Positions 9,044-18,090 of a stretch of 64,000 nucleotides of DNA are shown one piece after another (positions within the stretch are counted from its first letter, which is position 1; each line of letters begins with the position of its first letter). This DNA comes from Caballeronia sp. BR00000012568055 (GTDB lineage Bacteria; Pseudomonadota; Gammaproteobacteria; Burkholderiales; Burkholderiaceae). The notes beneath the pieces were generated by a model. It searched no databases and had not been told where the DNA came from. It saw nothing but the letters and a program-made list of their open reading frames with translations. The stretch lies in contig NZ_JAQFVG010000248.1 of the NCBI RefSeq assembly GCF_029439455.1, positions 133,244 through 197,243 on the forward strand, in the 5' to 3' direction. The position numbers and the translations under genes were made by a program.

Positions 9044-10179
9044 GCGCTTCTCCAGTTCGGCACGAGCCGGCCGTTATCGTCGAATCTGAATTTTCCTTCG
9101 ATAAAACCGCCGCCGAACAGTCCGAGCACGCGGTCGTAATAGACCGGTTCGCGCGCGGCGTTCGGCGTGTTCAGCGCATCGAGATGCGTGCGGGCGAGGC
9201 CGAGTCCGCGTTCATCGTTCAGCGACTTGAAGTAGGGTGCAAGCGCGGCCCAATACGAAATCGGGCCTTCGCCGCTGACCGCGCCGGATATCGTCGATAC
9301 CTTTTCGGGCGGATAGCCATTCTGCGCGACGCTCTGGCGCATGCCGCCGAGCGCATCAAGCCAGCCGCGTGCGAGCGGATCGTTCATCGAGGTCATGCCG
9401 GCCCAGAGATAGACACGGATTGCATCGTAGCTGCCGATATCGCCGTTCTTCGGATCGACCACAAACTGGCCGCCTTTATACGCGACCCAATCCGGCGAAT
9501 AGCCGCGCGGCGCGGTGATTTTCACCATGCGTTCGGCGCTTTGCGCGAGCTTCGCCCACGGACCATCGGGCATTTCATGCGCGAGTGCGCGCAGCAACGG
9601 CAGCGGCAAATAGCTCGGATTCAGACGCGTGACGTCGCCGATGCGGAAGCCTTGCGGACCGGGCAGCAACATCGGGCCGAGTCCGGGAAGATCGACCATT
9701 TCCTGTTTGATGATCTGCGTCGCCAGCGCATACGCGAGCTTCGTGTACGACGGCTCTTTCCACAAACGTCCCGCCTGAAACAGATCGTAAGCAATCCAAA
9801 GGTCTGCATCCGATGCCGAATTCGCATCCATCACGCCAAACGATCCATCCGGCTTTTTGCCCCATTGCCATGCGGGCAAACGCAGGTTGGTCGAATCGAA
9901 CTGATTGGCGGAGAGATTCGCGCGCGACCAGTTCAGCATACGGTCGAAACTCGCGCGATCGTTTGCCACCAATGCGAAGAACATGCCGTAGGACTGGCCT
10001 TCGGACGTGGTCTGCTGCGCCTCGGTGGAACGATCGACCACGCGGCCATCGGCTTGTACCACGCGTTCGATAAACAAGCGGTAAGCAGGCCAGTCGCATT
10101 GCGCGGCCTGCACATTCAGACTGACCGCGGTGGCGGCGAGAACGGCTCCGGAAAACATCATGGCGGTCGATGCCCGCAT
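9037..10179 (-). CDS. bcsZ: Periplasmic endoglucanase BcsZ (GH8)
   Basis: This 380-residue glycoside hydrolase family 8 enzyme cuts beta-1,4-glucan in the periplasm and is needed for normal cellulose output in many bacteria. It has a signal peptide (to about residue 26, VQAAQCDW) and the family signatures TSEGQSYGM with general acid Glu60, SASDADLWIAYDL at 121-133, and Asp252 in GSYDAIRVYLWAG. Its length is normal for the family. It lies between bcsB, from which it is separated by one base, and bcsC, which it overlaps by 7 bp. Confidence 0.95.
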   Translation of the reverse strand: MRASTAMMFSGAVLAATAVSLNVQAAQCDWPAYRLFIERVVQADGRVVDRSTEAQQTTSEGQSYGMFFALVANDRASFDRMLNWSRANLSANQFDSTNLRLPAWQWGKKPDGSFGVMDANSASDADLWIAYDLFQAGRLWKEPSYTKLAYALATQIIKQEMVDLPGLGPMLLPGPQGFRIGDVTRLNPSYLPLPLLRALAHEMPDGPWAKLAQSAERMVKITAPRGYSPDWVAYKGGQFVVDPKNGDIGSYDAIRVYLWAGMTSMNDPLARGWLDALGGMRQSVAQNGYPPEKVSTISGAVSGEGPISYWAALAPYFKSLNDERGLGLARTHLDALNTPNAAREPVYYDRVLGLFGGGFIEGKFRFDDNGRLVPNWRSAC

Positions 10180-10180
10180 A

Positions 10181-12658
10181 TCAATTCCTCAGACGCCGCG
10201 CTGCGATCGAACGCAACGCGCGGTAGAAGACGGCCGCGAAAATCAGCGCGGCGATCACGGCGGAAAGCACCAGCAGCAGCGGATGCGCGGAGAGCGCCCA
10301 GCGCATGTAGTGCATCGGCGAGAGATGGCCGACGAAGTACGCTTCGCCGTTGCTCGTCACCGTCACCGTGCGGCCGTGGATCACGGCCATCGCGCCTTGA
10401 ATGGATGGCAGCAGGTCGTTGTCGAGCAGGGCGGCGGAGAGATCGGCATCCGACTGGCCTGCCGCGCTGATGAGCGCGACCGCGCTGCGCCCGTTCTTCA
10501 GCGGCGATTCGAAACCGGTGAGCAAGGCATCGCCATTCGAACTGACGAGCGATAAATCCGCGCGCGCGGGCGAGCGTTCCGGACCTTGCTCGCCGTGCCA
10601 CCAATCGACCAGCTTGAAGCCGACATCGCTGAGCTGGAAGGTGCGGGCGTCGCCATCGCCGGAAAAGGGCATGTTCTTCGCCCAGCGTTGCAGCAAAGGC
10701 TGACGTCCCGGCGAGCCGAGAATCAGCAGGTCTTTATCGGCGAAACGATCGACGTCGTTGGCGCTGGTCACGGTTACGCCCGTCACCGGATAACCCGTCG
10801 ATGCGCCCATGCGGCCCATTTCAAGCAGGAAAAGGCTGTAATCGGCGTTGTTCTGCTCGTTCGGGAACACCACCGCCGTCTGCGACAAATCCGCCATGCG
10901 CGTGAACGGGAAGCCGCCGTTGGCGAACGCGGCCAGATCGGGCAGCGCCATGTAATGCGGGAAACCGGACAGATCGATGGTTGAATTCGGATCGATGGAA
11001 CCGACCACGTTGTCCAGCACGCGGCCCGTACACTCGCCGGTCTTCGGGATATCGTAATAAAAGTGCAGACGCAACTGCGCGCGCGGCGTGATGAGCAGCG
11101 GCGGAATGTAGATTTCGCGCCGCGCGGCCACGGTCTTGTCGGGCATCACGCGCGTGAAATACTGGCCGAGATCGAACGTCGATGTCGATACCGCCGGAAT
11201 GCGCAGCGACTGCACGAAGCCATCGTTCACGCTGATATTCAGCGACGAGCGATCGGGCGCGGGCCGCACGGTGTATCGATAAGCCAGATCGATCGGCACG
11301 CCCTTGGTCTGCCACATAAACAGATCGGGCGGCACGCGCAGATTCACGCGCACGGCATCGGCGTCGTAGCCGTGGGCGCTGAGATCGCGCGCTTCCGCGA
11401 GTTCGCCGAAGCGCACGGGGCGATCGGTCGAGAGCCAGTTCGGGGCGTCGTAGGGACGGCGCGGTTGCAGATCGGTGAATCGCGTGATGGTCGCGCTGGT
11501 GCCGCTCAATGTGTTCTGGCCGACGCCCAGCGCCTTTGCCGCCGTCTTCAGTTCGTTGTCGTCGCGGCCCAGCACGAGCAGCAAACGGCCGCGCGCGGCT
11601 GCATCGCGTTCGATGACCGCGATGGTCGGGCCGGACACGGGCGGGATATCGACGCCGGGGATTTTGGTGTCGCCGGTGGCGAAGATCACGGCGTTGCCGG
11701 ACAGCGGCACGTTGCCGGTTTGCGCCGGAAAGATCGCGCCGCGATAACCCGCCAGCGAGCCGAAATACGATGCCACCATGCCCGCCGCTTCGAGCGTCGG
11801 CAAGGAAGGTTTGCCCGCGAACACGAAGGGCAATTCGAGGCGGCGCACATCGCGTCGATCGAAAAAGGGCTGCGGAAGCGCGGCGAGATCGGGCTTGCTC
11901 GCAATCGATGCGTAGGTCAGATCGAGCGAACTCGCATTGCTCACCGTCGCCCACAGAGTCGAGTTCGACGGATCTTCGCACTGCTGCGTGTAATGGCCGA
12001 TCAACTGCACGTTGAGGTGATTGAACTCGGTGATGAAGCGCGGATCGATCGCCACATCGCGCGCGACCAGCACGCCGGCCTGATCGCGCGGCACGGGCAG
12101 CGTCGCCGCGACTTCGCCGTTCACCAGCACTTTCAATTGCGATATCGACGGCAGCAGCGACGGCGAATAGCTGTAGATCAGATGCAGCACCGCCGCCGTC
12201 ACCACTTCATCGCCACGCACCGAAAACGCGATGCCGTTCTGGCCGTCCGTACCGCGCAACTGCAGCGGATCGCGCGCGCCGTAATCGGCGAAGCTCAAAG
12301 TCTGGCGACGTCCGCCCGGCACGAGCGTGCCCGGATCGGCAGTCGTCGGCACGCGCGATGTCAGCGGCTTTTCCGGCTTGCCGGAGAAGGCGGGCACGGG
12401 CATCGCCTGCGCGGGTTGCGCGATGGTCATTGGGTTGAAGACAGCCGAAGGACCGGGCGCGGGCACATTTCCGACGCCCGTTGCCTGTTGAACTTGTTGT
12501 ACGGCCCCACTCGCCGCGGCATCAACCGCATAAGCGAGCGGGGCGCACAACGCGGTCTGCACTGCCATACAGACCGCCACTAACCGCTTGCAAAAACGCG
12601 GCGCGCGCGCCGCCTGCCCGTGTTTCACGCGCGTCTTCGTCATGGCATCGCCCATCAT
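10181..12658 (-). CDS. bcsB: Cellulose synthase periplasmic subunit BcsB
   Basis: The 825-residue protein has an N-terminal signal region (CKRLVAVCMAVQTALCAPLAYA), alternating carbohydrate-binding and flavodoxin-like segments typical of BcsB, and a C-terminal transmembrane anchor (LLLVLSAVIAALIFAAVFY) that contacts BcsA. It receives the nascent glucan in the periplasm. I chose the ATG at 12658 because it overlaps the bcsA stop as ATGA, like neighbouring junctions; an internal ATG at 12643 is the alternative. Upstream in-frame sequence lies inside bcsA and is not part of the gene. Confidence 0.93.
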   Translation of the reverse strand: MMGDAMTKTRVKHGQAARAPRFCKRLVAVCMAVQTALCAPLAYAVDAAASGAVQQVQQATGVGNVPAPGPSAVFNPMTIAQPAQAMPVPAFSGKPEKPLTSRVPTTADPGTLVPGGRRQTLSFADYGARDPLQLRGTDGQNGIAFSVRGDEVVTAAVLHLIYSYSPSLLPSISQLKVLVNGEVAATLPVPRDQAGVLVARDVAIDPRFITEFNHLNVQLIGHYTQQCEDPSNSTLWATVSNASSLDLTYASIASKPDLAALPQPFFDRRDVRRLELPFVFAGKPSLPTLEAAGMVASYFGSLAGYRGAIFPAQTGNVPLSGNAVIFATGDTKIPGVDIPPVSGPTIAVIERDAAARGRLLLVLGRDDNELKTAAKALGVGQNTLSGTSATITRFTDLQPRRPYDAPNWLSTDRPVRFGELAEARDLSAHGYDADAVRVNLRVPPDLFMWQTKGVPIDLAYRYTVRPAPDRSSLNISVNDGFVQSLRIPAVSTSTFDLGQYFTRVMPDKTVAARREIYIPPLLITPRAQLRLHFYYDIPKTGECTGRVLDNVVGSIDPNSTIDLSGFPHYMALPDLAAFANGGFPFTRMADLSQTAVVFPNEQNNADYSLFLLEMGRMGASTGYPVTGVTVTSANDVDRFADKDLLILGSPGRQPLLQRWAKNMPFSGDGDARTFQLSDVGFKLVDWWHGEQGPERSPARADLSLVSSNGDALLTGFESPLKNGRSAVALISAAGQSDADLSAALLDNDLLPSIQGAMAVIHGRTVTVTSNGEAYFVGHLSPMHYMRWALSAHPLLLVLSAVIAALIFAAVFYRALRSIAARRLRN

Positions 12659-14871
12659 TGGTCTTTGGTTTTGAGTTTCTTCACATCGACCGGGCGCTTG
12701 GTCGTCCAGGTCCGAAGGTCGCTGTAGAGATGTTCGAACAATCCGGCGATACCCCGCGTGCCCACCAGCAGCACATGCGACAGACCGGTGAGCGGCGTAT
12801 CCGGGCGGCGTCCTTCGGACCAGCCGGTCCACGCGTCCGCGCGCGCGAAGGTGGTTTTGACGAAGTCGTATTCCTGTTCGCGCGTGAGTTGCGAGAAGCG
12901 CAATCCGACGCGCCCCGGTTCGGTGAAACCGACGGTAGCGGGGAACGCATATTCCTCGTCGCCACGGAATAGCGATACGGTCACGCGCTCGTGCATCGGC
13001 ACTTCGATCATATTCGGCAGCTTCACGCCCACGCCGCCTTCCGAATAGTCGATGGTCTCGCACGCAAGCGTCCGCCCCGTCGAGAACTTGAGCATCACCG
13101 GCATGGTCATGGTCACGCGATGCGTCGAACGAACCTGCTTGCGCTCACTCGCCGCCGCCACCGATGCGCCCAGAATCAGCATGTTGTAGACGGTCCAGCA
13201 GAGGTTGAGCACGGTCGTCTGCACTTCGCTGCGCACATGCCAATACAAAACGATATGCACGATCCCCGCGATAAACCCGAGCAGATTCAGCAGCAGCAAA
13301 AAGAGGTAGGGCCGCGAGATATACCAGTCGAAGTAATCCTTCGCGATCTGTCCGCCCTTGGCCGTCACGTTGAACTTGCCGAGCTTCGGGTTGATGACCG
13401 CCAGCAGCGTCGGCGCGGTGATATACGAGGCCAGCACCGACTCATACACTTCCGCCCAGAACGAATGCCGGAACGAGCGCTGCATCCGCGAATTGGTGAT
13501 GCTGGCGTGGAACATATGCGGCAGCGCGAAAATAGCGATACTGCTCGCCGCCGCTTCGATCACATGCGCGCCGAAGAACAGATACGACAGCGGCGCGGTC
13601 AGAAACACCAGACGCGGCACGCCGTAGAAGAAGTGCATCATCGCGTTGAGATAGCAGAGGCGCTGGCCGATTTTCAGCCCTTTGCCCGTCAACGGATTAT
13701 CGATCCGGAAAATCTGCGTCATGCCGCGCGCCCATCGAATCCGCTGACCGATGTGGCCGGAGAGACTTTCCGTCGCCAATCCTGCGGCTTGCGGAATCGC
13801 CAGATAAGCCGTCGTATAGCCCAGCCGATGCAGCTTCAGCGCCGTATGCGCATCTTCCGTCACCGTCTCCACCGCGATGCCGCCGATCTCTTCGACCATC
13901 GAGCGGCGCAGCACGGCGCACGAGCCGCAGAAGAAGGTGGCGTTCCACAGATCGTTGCCGTCCTGCACGAGTCCGTAGAACAACTCACCTTCGTTCGGCA
14001 CCTTGCGGAACGTGCCGAGATTGCGTTCGAACGGATCGGGCGAAAAGAAATGGTGCGGCGTCTGAAGCATCGACAACAGCTTGTCGCGCAGAAACCAGCC
14101 GAGGCAGATTTGCAGAAACGAGCGCGTGGGAATGTGATCGCAATCGAAGATGGCGAGGTATTCGCCCTTGGTGATCTTCAGCGCTTCGTTGATGTTGCCC
14201 GCCTTCGCGTGTCGATTGTGCGTGCGGATCGTCCAGTTGACGCCGATCTCTTCGCAGAAGGCTTTGAACTCGGGACGACGGCCATCGTCGAGTACGTGGA
14301 TGGCGAGTTTGTCGCTCGGATAATCGAGGGCGAGCGCGGCGTAAATGGTCGGCTTCACCACGGACAATGGTTCGTTGTACGTCGGAATAAAGACATCGAC
14401 GGTCGGCCAGTCGCGGCGGTCGGCGGGAAGGGGCAAAGGTTTGCGCTTGGGCGGCCACGAAGTCTGGAAATAGCCGAGCAGCAGCACCAAAGTTGCATAG
14501 ACTTCGGCGGCGACCAGCAGCAGCCCCCACGCGGCATCGAGCGGATGTTCCCAGTAGGTCGTTTCCGTCAGACGCCAGTACATATAGCGGCTCGATGCGA
14601 CCACCGAGAGCAGAATCATCACCAGCGTCGCGTACTGGCCTTGCAGACGTCGAAAGCCGAGCGCGCACGCAAAGCAGATAGTCGCGAACGCGAGTTGCTG
14701 GCCGAATGCCAGCGGCACGGTGACCACGAAGTAGAACGCGAACAGCGCGAAAACCGTCATCAGCACGACGAGGATTTTGCTGCCCCAGACGCGTGCATCG
14801 ACGAAACGCTCCAGCCGCGATTGCGCCATGCTCACTTCGGTTTCGGGCGATGGGATTTTCGGCGCGCTCAT
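12655..14871 (-). CDS. bcsA: Cellulose synthase catalytic subunit BcsA (UDP-forming)
   Basis: The 738-residue inner-membrane GT2 enzyme polymerises UDP-glucose and moves the chain through its own membrane channel. Catalytic motifs are intact: DDG 195-197, DCD 243-245, FFCGS 313-317, TED 338-340 and QRIRW 376-380. Transmembrane helices flank the GT domain. The C-terminal PilZ domain has RSTHR at 581-585 and DYSEGG from 608, the residues that bind cyclic di-GMP, so activity should be c-di-GMP-dependent. The ATG at 14871 overlaps the bcsQ stop (ATGA) with GAGGAAAC upstream; a longer frame into bcsQ is not used. Confidence 0.97.
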   Translation of the reverse strand: MSAPKIPSPETEVSMAQSRLERFVDARVWGSKILVVLMTVFALFAFYFVVTVPLAFGQQLAFATICFACALGFRRLQGQYATLVMILLSVVASSRYMYWRLTETTYWEHPLDAAWGLLLVAAEVYATLVLLLGYFQTSWPPKRKPLPLPADRRDWPTVDVFIPTYNEPLSVVKPTIYAALALDYPSDKLAIHVLDDGRRPEFKAFCEEIGVNWTIRTHNRHAKAGNINEALKITKGEYLAIFDCDHIPTRSFLQICLGWFLRDKLLSMLQTPHHFFSPDPFERNLGTFRKVPNEGELFYGLVQDGNDLWNATFFCGSCAVLRRSMVEEIGGIAVETVTEDAHTALKLHRLGYTTAYLAIPQAAGLATESLSGHIGQRIRWARGMTQIFRIDNPLTGKGLKIGQRLCYLNAMMHFFYGVPRLVFLTAPLSYLFFGAHVIEAAASSIAIFALPHMFHASITNSRMQRSFRHSFWAEVYESVLASYITAPTLLAVINPKLGKFNVTAKGGQIAKDYFDWYISRPYLFLLLLNLLGFIAGIVHIVLYWHVRSEVQTTVLNLCWTVYNMLILGASVAAASERKQVRSTHRVTMTMPVMLKFSTGRTLACETIDYSEGGVGVKLPNMIEVPMHERVTVSLFRGDEEYAFPATVGFTEPGRVGLRFSQLTREQEYDFVKTTFARADAWTGWSEGRRPDTPLTGLSHVLLVGTRGIAGLFEHLYSDLRTWTTKRPVDVKKLKTKDQ

Positions 14872-15656
14872 GCAAGTTTCCTCGATGAAGCGGCTATCGC
14901 ATCGATCGCGGCGAGCAGCCAGTCGCCGCACGCGCGCAGATCGGCGGCGGCTTGCGAGAGCGGATCGTAGTGGATCAGCGTGGTGTCGCACGCCAGCGAT
15001 TCCGCGATGCCTTCGTCCTGATGAATCACGCCCGGAAACAGCTTCGTGCCGAGCATATTGCGCAGCACTTTCAGCACATCCTTGCTCAACTGGCGCGACT
15101 GATCGACCTGATTCACCACATAGCCTTGTCCGGCGAAATTGGCGCGCGGCGTGGCGTAGGCGTCGATCATGCGCTCCATGCCGGGAATCGCGGCGTAGGA
15201 TGCGGCATCCGCAAGCACGACGTTCAGCGCGAAGTTCGCGGCGGTCAGTGCGGTGCGCGTGTAGACCGACGAGCCGGGCGGGGTATCGACGATGACGATG
15301 TCGTTCGCGTCCAGCGCCAGCGATTCGAGCGAGCGCGCGAGCCACGACGGATCGGCATCGACCAGCGCTTCGAAGCGGCGGCGATCGTCTTCCACGACCG
15401 CGCCGTAGGGCAGCACGGTCACGCCATCGACGCCATCGAACATCACGGTTTGCCAGGCGTCGCGGCTGAGCGTGGCGCGCGAAATTCCGTCGATGCTGTC
15501 GAGCGGAATGCCGAAGTGCAGGCGCAGCGCGTTCTGCGGATCGAGATCGAGTACGATCACGCGACGGTTGCGCGCGGCGAGCACGGAAGCGAGATTGGCG
15601 GCGAGTGTCGTCTTGCCGACGCCGCCTTTGGCGGACACGACCGTGATCACTTTCAT
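14868..15656 (-). CDS. bcsQ: Cellulose biosynthesis ParA/MinD-like ATPase BcsQ
   Basis: The 262-residue cytoplasmic protein belongs to the SIMIBI/MinD ATPases. The deviant Walker A motif KGGVGKTT is at residues 10-17, followed by VLDLDPQNALRLHFG and VIVDTPPGSS (Walker B region). BcsQ proteins are associated with polar localisation or assembly of the cellulose synthase complex. Its start overlaps the bcsP stop and its stop overlaps the bcsA start, both as ATGA, which indicates translational coupling. Confidence 0.93.
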   Translation of the reverse strand: MKVITVVSAKGGVGKTTLAANLASVLAARNRRVIVLDLDPQNALRLHFGIPLDSIDGISRATLSRDAWQTVMFDGVDGVTVLPYGAVVEDDRRRFEALVDADPSWLARSLESLALDANDIVIVDTPPGSSVYTRTALTAANFALNVVLADAASYAAIPGMERMIDAYATPRANFAGQGYVVNQVDQSRQLSKDVLKVLRNMLGTKLFPGVIHQDEGIAESLACDTTLIHYDPLSQAAADLRACGDWLLAAIDAIAASSRKLA

Positions 15657-16282
15657 GAGCGTGGTCCCCAGGTGCGGCGCGGGCGCGTGGCTTCGGCTTG
15701 CGTTGTCGTTGGCGCTTGCGTCGCGGTGTTTGCGCCGCGCAGGCGATCGAACATGGCGTTCAGCGCGTTGTCTTTGGCAACCGGTGCGGGTTCGGCGTGC
15801 TGCGGCTTGAAAAGCTGGCCGAGGATCGACGGCTGCGGTTCGACTTTCTTTGGCGCAGCGGCGGCTGGAACAGGAGCAGGCACGGGCGCGGGCGTGACCG
15901 CAGCCACGGACACCACGATCTCCGGCTCCGTTTCCGTCGTCAGCGGCCCGAAGCGCGATGCGCTCAGCGAATCGCGTTTGGCGCTCGTGTCCACCACCGG
16001 AATCGTCCGGCGATGGGGTCGCGCAAACAACGGGGGTTTGCCGCGATTGATCGGCGTGGCTTCGGTCGTTGGTGCGGGCACCGGTTCTGCGACGCGCGGC
16101 GCCTGCGTTTCCCGCCGCTGAGCGATTTCCGGAATCGCCGGCTGCGCGAGATCAAGCGTGGCGAGCAGCGGCCAGCGCGTGCGGGCGGTTTTCGCCTCGT
16201 TCTCGCGCCCAATCTCCTGATAGTCCCCGGCGTTACCGCCGAAATGGTCGAACAACTTCTCGATATCGCGGGAAGTATTCAT
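15653..16282 (-). CDS. bcsP: Cellulose biosynthesis accessory protein BcsP (BcsR-like N-terminus)
   Basis: The 209-residue protein begins MNTSRDIEKLFDHFGGNAGDY, the short N-terminal motif found in BcsP/BcsR-type proteins. The remainder is low complexity, rich in Ala, Pro and Thr, including PAPVPAPVPAAAAPKK, with a basic C-terminal tail. No enzyme motif is present. It probably acts in the cytoplasm with BcsQ. The ATG at 16282 is used because the family motif follows at once; upstream in-frame sequence is unrelated. It is coupled to bcsQ by an ATGA overlap and lies 137 bp after bcsD. Confidence 0.85.
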   Translation of the reverse strand: MNTSRDIEKLFDHFGGNAGDYQEIGRENEAKTARTRWPLLATLDLAQPAIPEIAQRRETQAPRVAEPVPAPTTEATPINRGKPPLFARPHRRTIPVVDTSAKRDSLSASRFGPLTTETEPEIVVSVAAVTPAPVPAPVPAAAAPKKVEPQPSILGQLFKPQHAEPAPVAKDNALNAMFDRLRGANTATQAPTTTQAEATRPRRTWGPRS

Positions 16283-16419
16283 CGTGCTGCGTCCTCGAAA
16301 GACTAGTGTTCTAGCTTGGCCAATACGGCTTTCTTGATTTTTATCGTTGGCCGCCTGTGTATCGCGCGAGCCAAACGTTTGCCACGTCAAATAAACGCGG
16401 CGGACTTCTGACGCTGGGT

Positions 16420-16875
16420 TCAGCCTGCGCCGCGCGCAAGCCGGAATTCGATTGCGGCGTCATCGCCGAATTCGCCTTCTTGTTTGAGCGACAAGCCTTT
16501 CGCGCCGAGCGTGCTCAGCCAACGCTCGTACGCGCCTTCGAGAAACGCGGGCGTCCAGGCAAGCGCACTTTCGCCGAATGCGGGCAAGGGCGCGCAGAAA
16601 TGCACGATCCGCATATAGTCCCGCTCGTCCGATAGCTCGACGAAGCCCCAATCGGTATCGCGCCAGAGCGTGTTGAGCGCATCGGCGAGTTCGGCGGTGG
16701 AGCGGCAGGGCGGCATGGCGTGGGCATCGGCGAATCGGCCGCCAACGCGATGCATCAGCTGGCGGAGTTCCGTGCGCCCGATCTGCGCTTCGAATTCATC
16801 CGCCAGCGCGGCAAGCAGGCCGCGCCATTGCCGGGACATCTGGTTCTCGAACAGGTAATCGAAAATAGCGGCCAT
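16420..16875 (-). CDS. bcsD: Cellulose synthase subunit BcsD
   Basis: The 151-residue product matches the length and character of BcsD, the periplasmic ring-forming subunit that helps order nascent glucan chains in Komagataeibacter-type systems. Support comes from its position at the head of a bcs operon and the family-like segment WTPAFLEGAYERWLSTLG. No signal peptide is obvious, as is usual for BcsD. Its presence with bcsP and bcsQ marks this as a type I-like hybrid cellulose operon rather than the E. coli E/F/G type; none of those genes is in the window. Confidence 0.85.
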   Translation of the reverse strand: MAAIFDYLFENQMSRQWRGLLAALADEFEAQIGRTELRQLMHRVGGRFADAHAMPPCRSTAELADALNTLWRDTDWGFVELSDERDYMRIVHFCAPLPAFGESALAWTPAFLEGAYERWLSTLGAKGLSLKQEGEFGDDAAIEFRLARGAG

Positions 16876-17386
16876 GATCTGTCAGCACGGCGCGAGGCCC
16901 GTGGCGCGGTTAATCGGTATTTTCTACTTCATTCGATCATTAAGTCTGCTGAATCGCAAGCGAGTTTCATTCGCAGTCAACACGTCTGAACTTACTTCAT
17001 TGCGATTTTTTTCACCAGTAAAGGTTAGCAGCCGATTTTTTTAACGAAACGAACAAAAAGAACTAATGGAAGGCCCAAATCGATGGATGAAACAGGCCGG
17101 GCTGGACGAACCATCGACAAGCAGTGCGTAGTACCTTGCCGCCGCATATCCAGCGAGGGCGCAGTGTACCATTTCGTTAATGATATGAAATGCGGAATGT
17201 CGCCTTATTCTTACGGATTGACATTTTCTTAATGGCAGGCGCGCTCGGCAACTTAATCAAATTGCTGTTTGTCCGCTAATTCATCGGATTATTGCGTTTT
17301 AATCAGATGAAATTAATGGTCGATGAGATCGGTAATTTGGACCGAAGGCAGCTTGTTCGACTCAGCCGGCACGCCGCGCGCGGGCG
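16876..17386. other. 511-bp upstream region of the bcs operon, no gene seen
   Basis: This stretch between bcsD and the terminator of the next gene is more AT-rich than the coding DNA around it and contains no convincing ORF. It should hold the bcs promoter and any c-di-GMP or other regulator sites. I could not assign a specific -35/-10 pair. Confidence 0.5.
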
Positions 17387-17416
17387 AAAAAAAAGCGCCC
17401 CGATTGCGGGGCGCTT
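17387..17416 (-). terminator. Rho-independent terminator after the 66-residue ORF
   Basis: On the minus strand AAGCGCCCCG, a 4-base loop and CGGGGCGCTT make a 10-bp perfect stem (17393-17416) followed by a run of eight T residues. It begins about 20 bp after the stop of the small gene and isolates it from the bcs operon. Confidence 0.9.
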
Positions 17417-17436
17417 GATGGTCTATGCGTTGACGC

Positions 17437-17637
17437 TTACAGGTTGGCGCGGACTGCGTCCCTGACGGCGTCCATCACGATGCCGTAATCGAGCGGGATG
17501 TCCAGCGAGTCCGAATACCCGAACTCTTCTTCTGCTGGCTCGAGTGGCGCGGCGGTAACCGGGATCGGTTCGAAGGCGTTTTCGCCTGCCGGATTGTCGC
17601 GTCCTTCGATGGCACCCTGCAATTGCGGATTCTTCAC
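17437..17637 (-). CDS. Small acidic protein of unknown function (66 aa)
   Basis: The GTG at 17637 is preceded by GGAAGGAG at good spacing, giving a 66-residue product that starts MKNPQLQGAIEGRDNPAGEN and ends DYGIVMDAVRDAVRANL. The middle is acidic (PAEEEFGYSDSLDIPLD). No signal peptide, membrane helix or known motif is visible. A longer frame with an ATG at 17763 lacks an equivalent ribosome site. A strong terminator follows at once, so it is a monocistronic unit transcribed toward the cellulose operon. It could be a small regulator, an adaptor or a peptide precursor; nothing here decides. Confidence 0.65.
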   Translation of the reverse strand: MKNPQLQGAIEGRDNPAGENAFEPIPVTAAPLEPAEEEFGYSDSLDIPLDYGIVMDAVRDAVRANL

Positions 17638-18090
17638 GATTAACTCCTTCCGGAAATGGAGCGGCGAGGAACTGCAATATAGAACAACGTCATGACAAAT
17701 TGACGACTCGCATGGATGGACTCGTTTCGAAACTATCGCGCGCGGCGCGCCGATGTTCGCCACGCACGCGCGTTTCGAAAGAGCGCGCGGCCCTCCAGTT
17801 TAATGTCGTCAAACAGCACCATACGCACTTTTCGATTATGACGAAGCCATGTCGATATTGTCTGGCGAGCGGTTTATCGGCTCGAAACTTGCATACTATT
17901 GCTCTTTATGAGTGCGCTGGATTAATTGTATGCCGGCAATCCAATTCGCCTAATTCTTCCTATTAGGAAATTTATTGTGATGAATCGGCGAAAAATGCAG
18001 ACGTTATTTCCTTATATGATGTTTTTGGCCGATTTCGGCACGCGGCGCTGAATCGCCGCGCCAGCCGTATCAGCAATGGAGACGTGAGGT
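17638..18090. other. 453-bp AT-rich intergenic region, no gene seen
   Basis: Divergent promoters for the 66-residue gene (minus) and the NAD(P)-binding protein gene (plus) must lie here. From about 17820 to 18030 base composition drops well below the neighbours. No convincing ORF or strong hairpin was found. Confidence 0.5.

Noticed and set aside
12659..13063. Upstream extension of bcsB into bcsA
   Set aside because: Out-of-frame bcsA sequence; the ATGA overlap gives the true start.
14872..15345. Upstream extension of bcsA into bcsQ
   Set aside because: Shadow frame within bcsQ; the conserved BcsA sequence begins at 14871.
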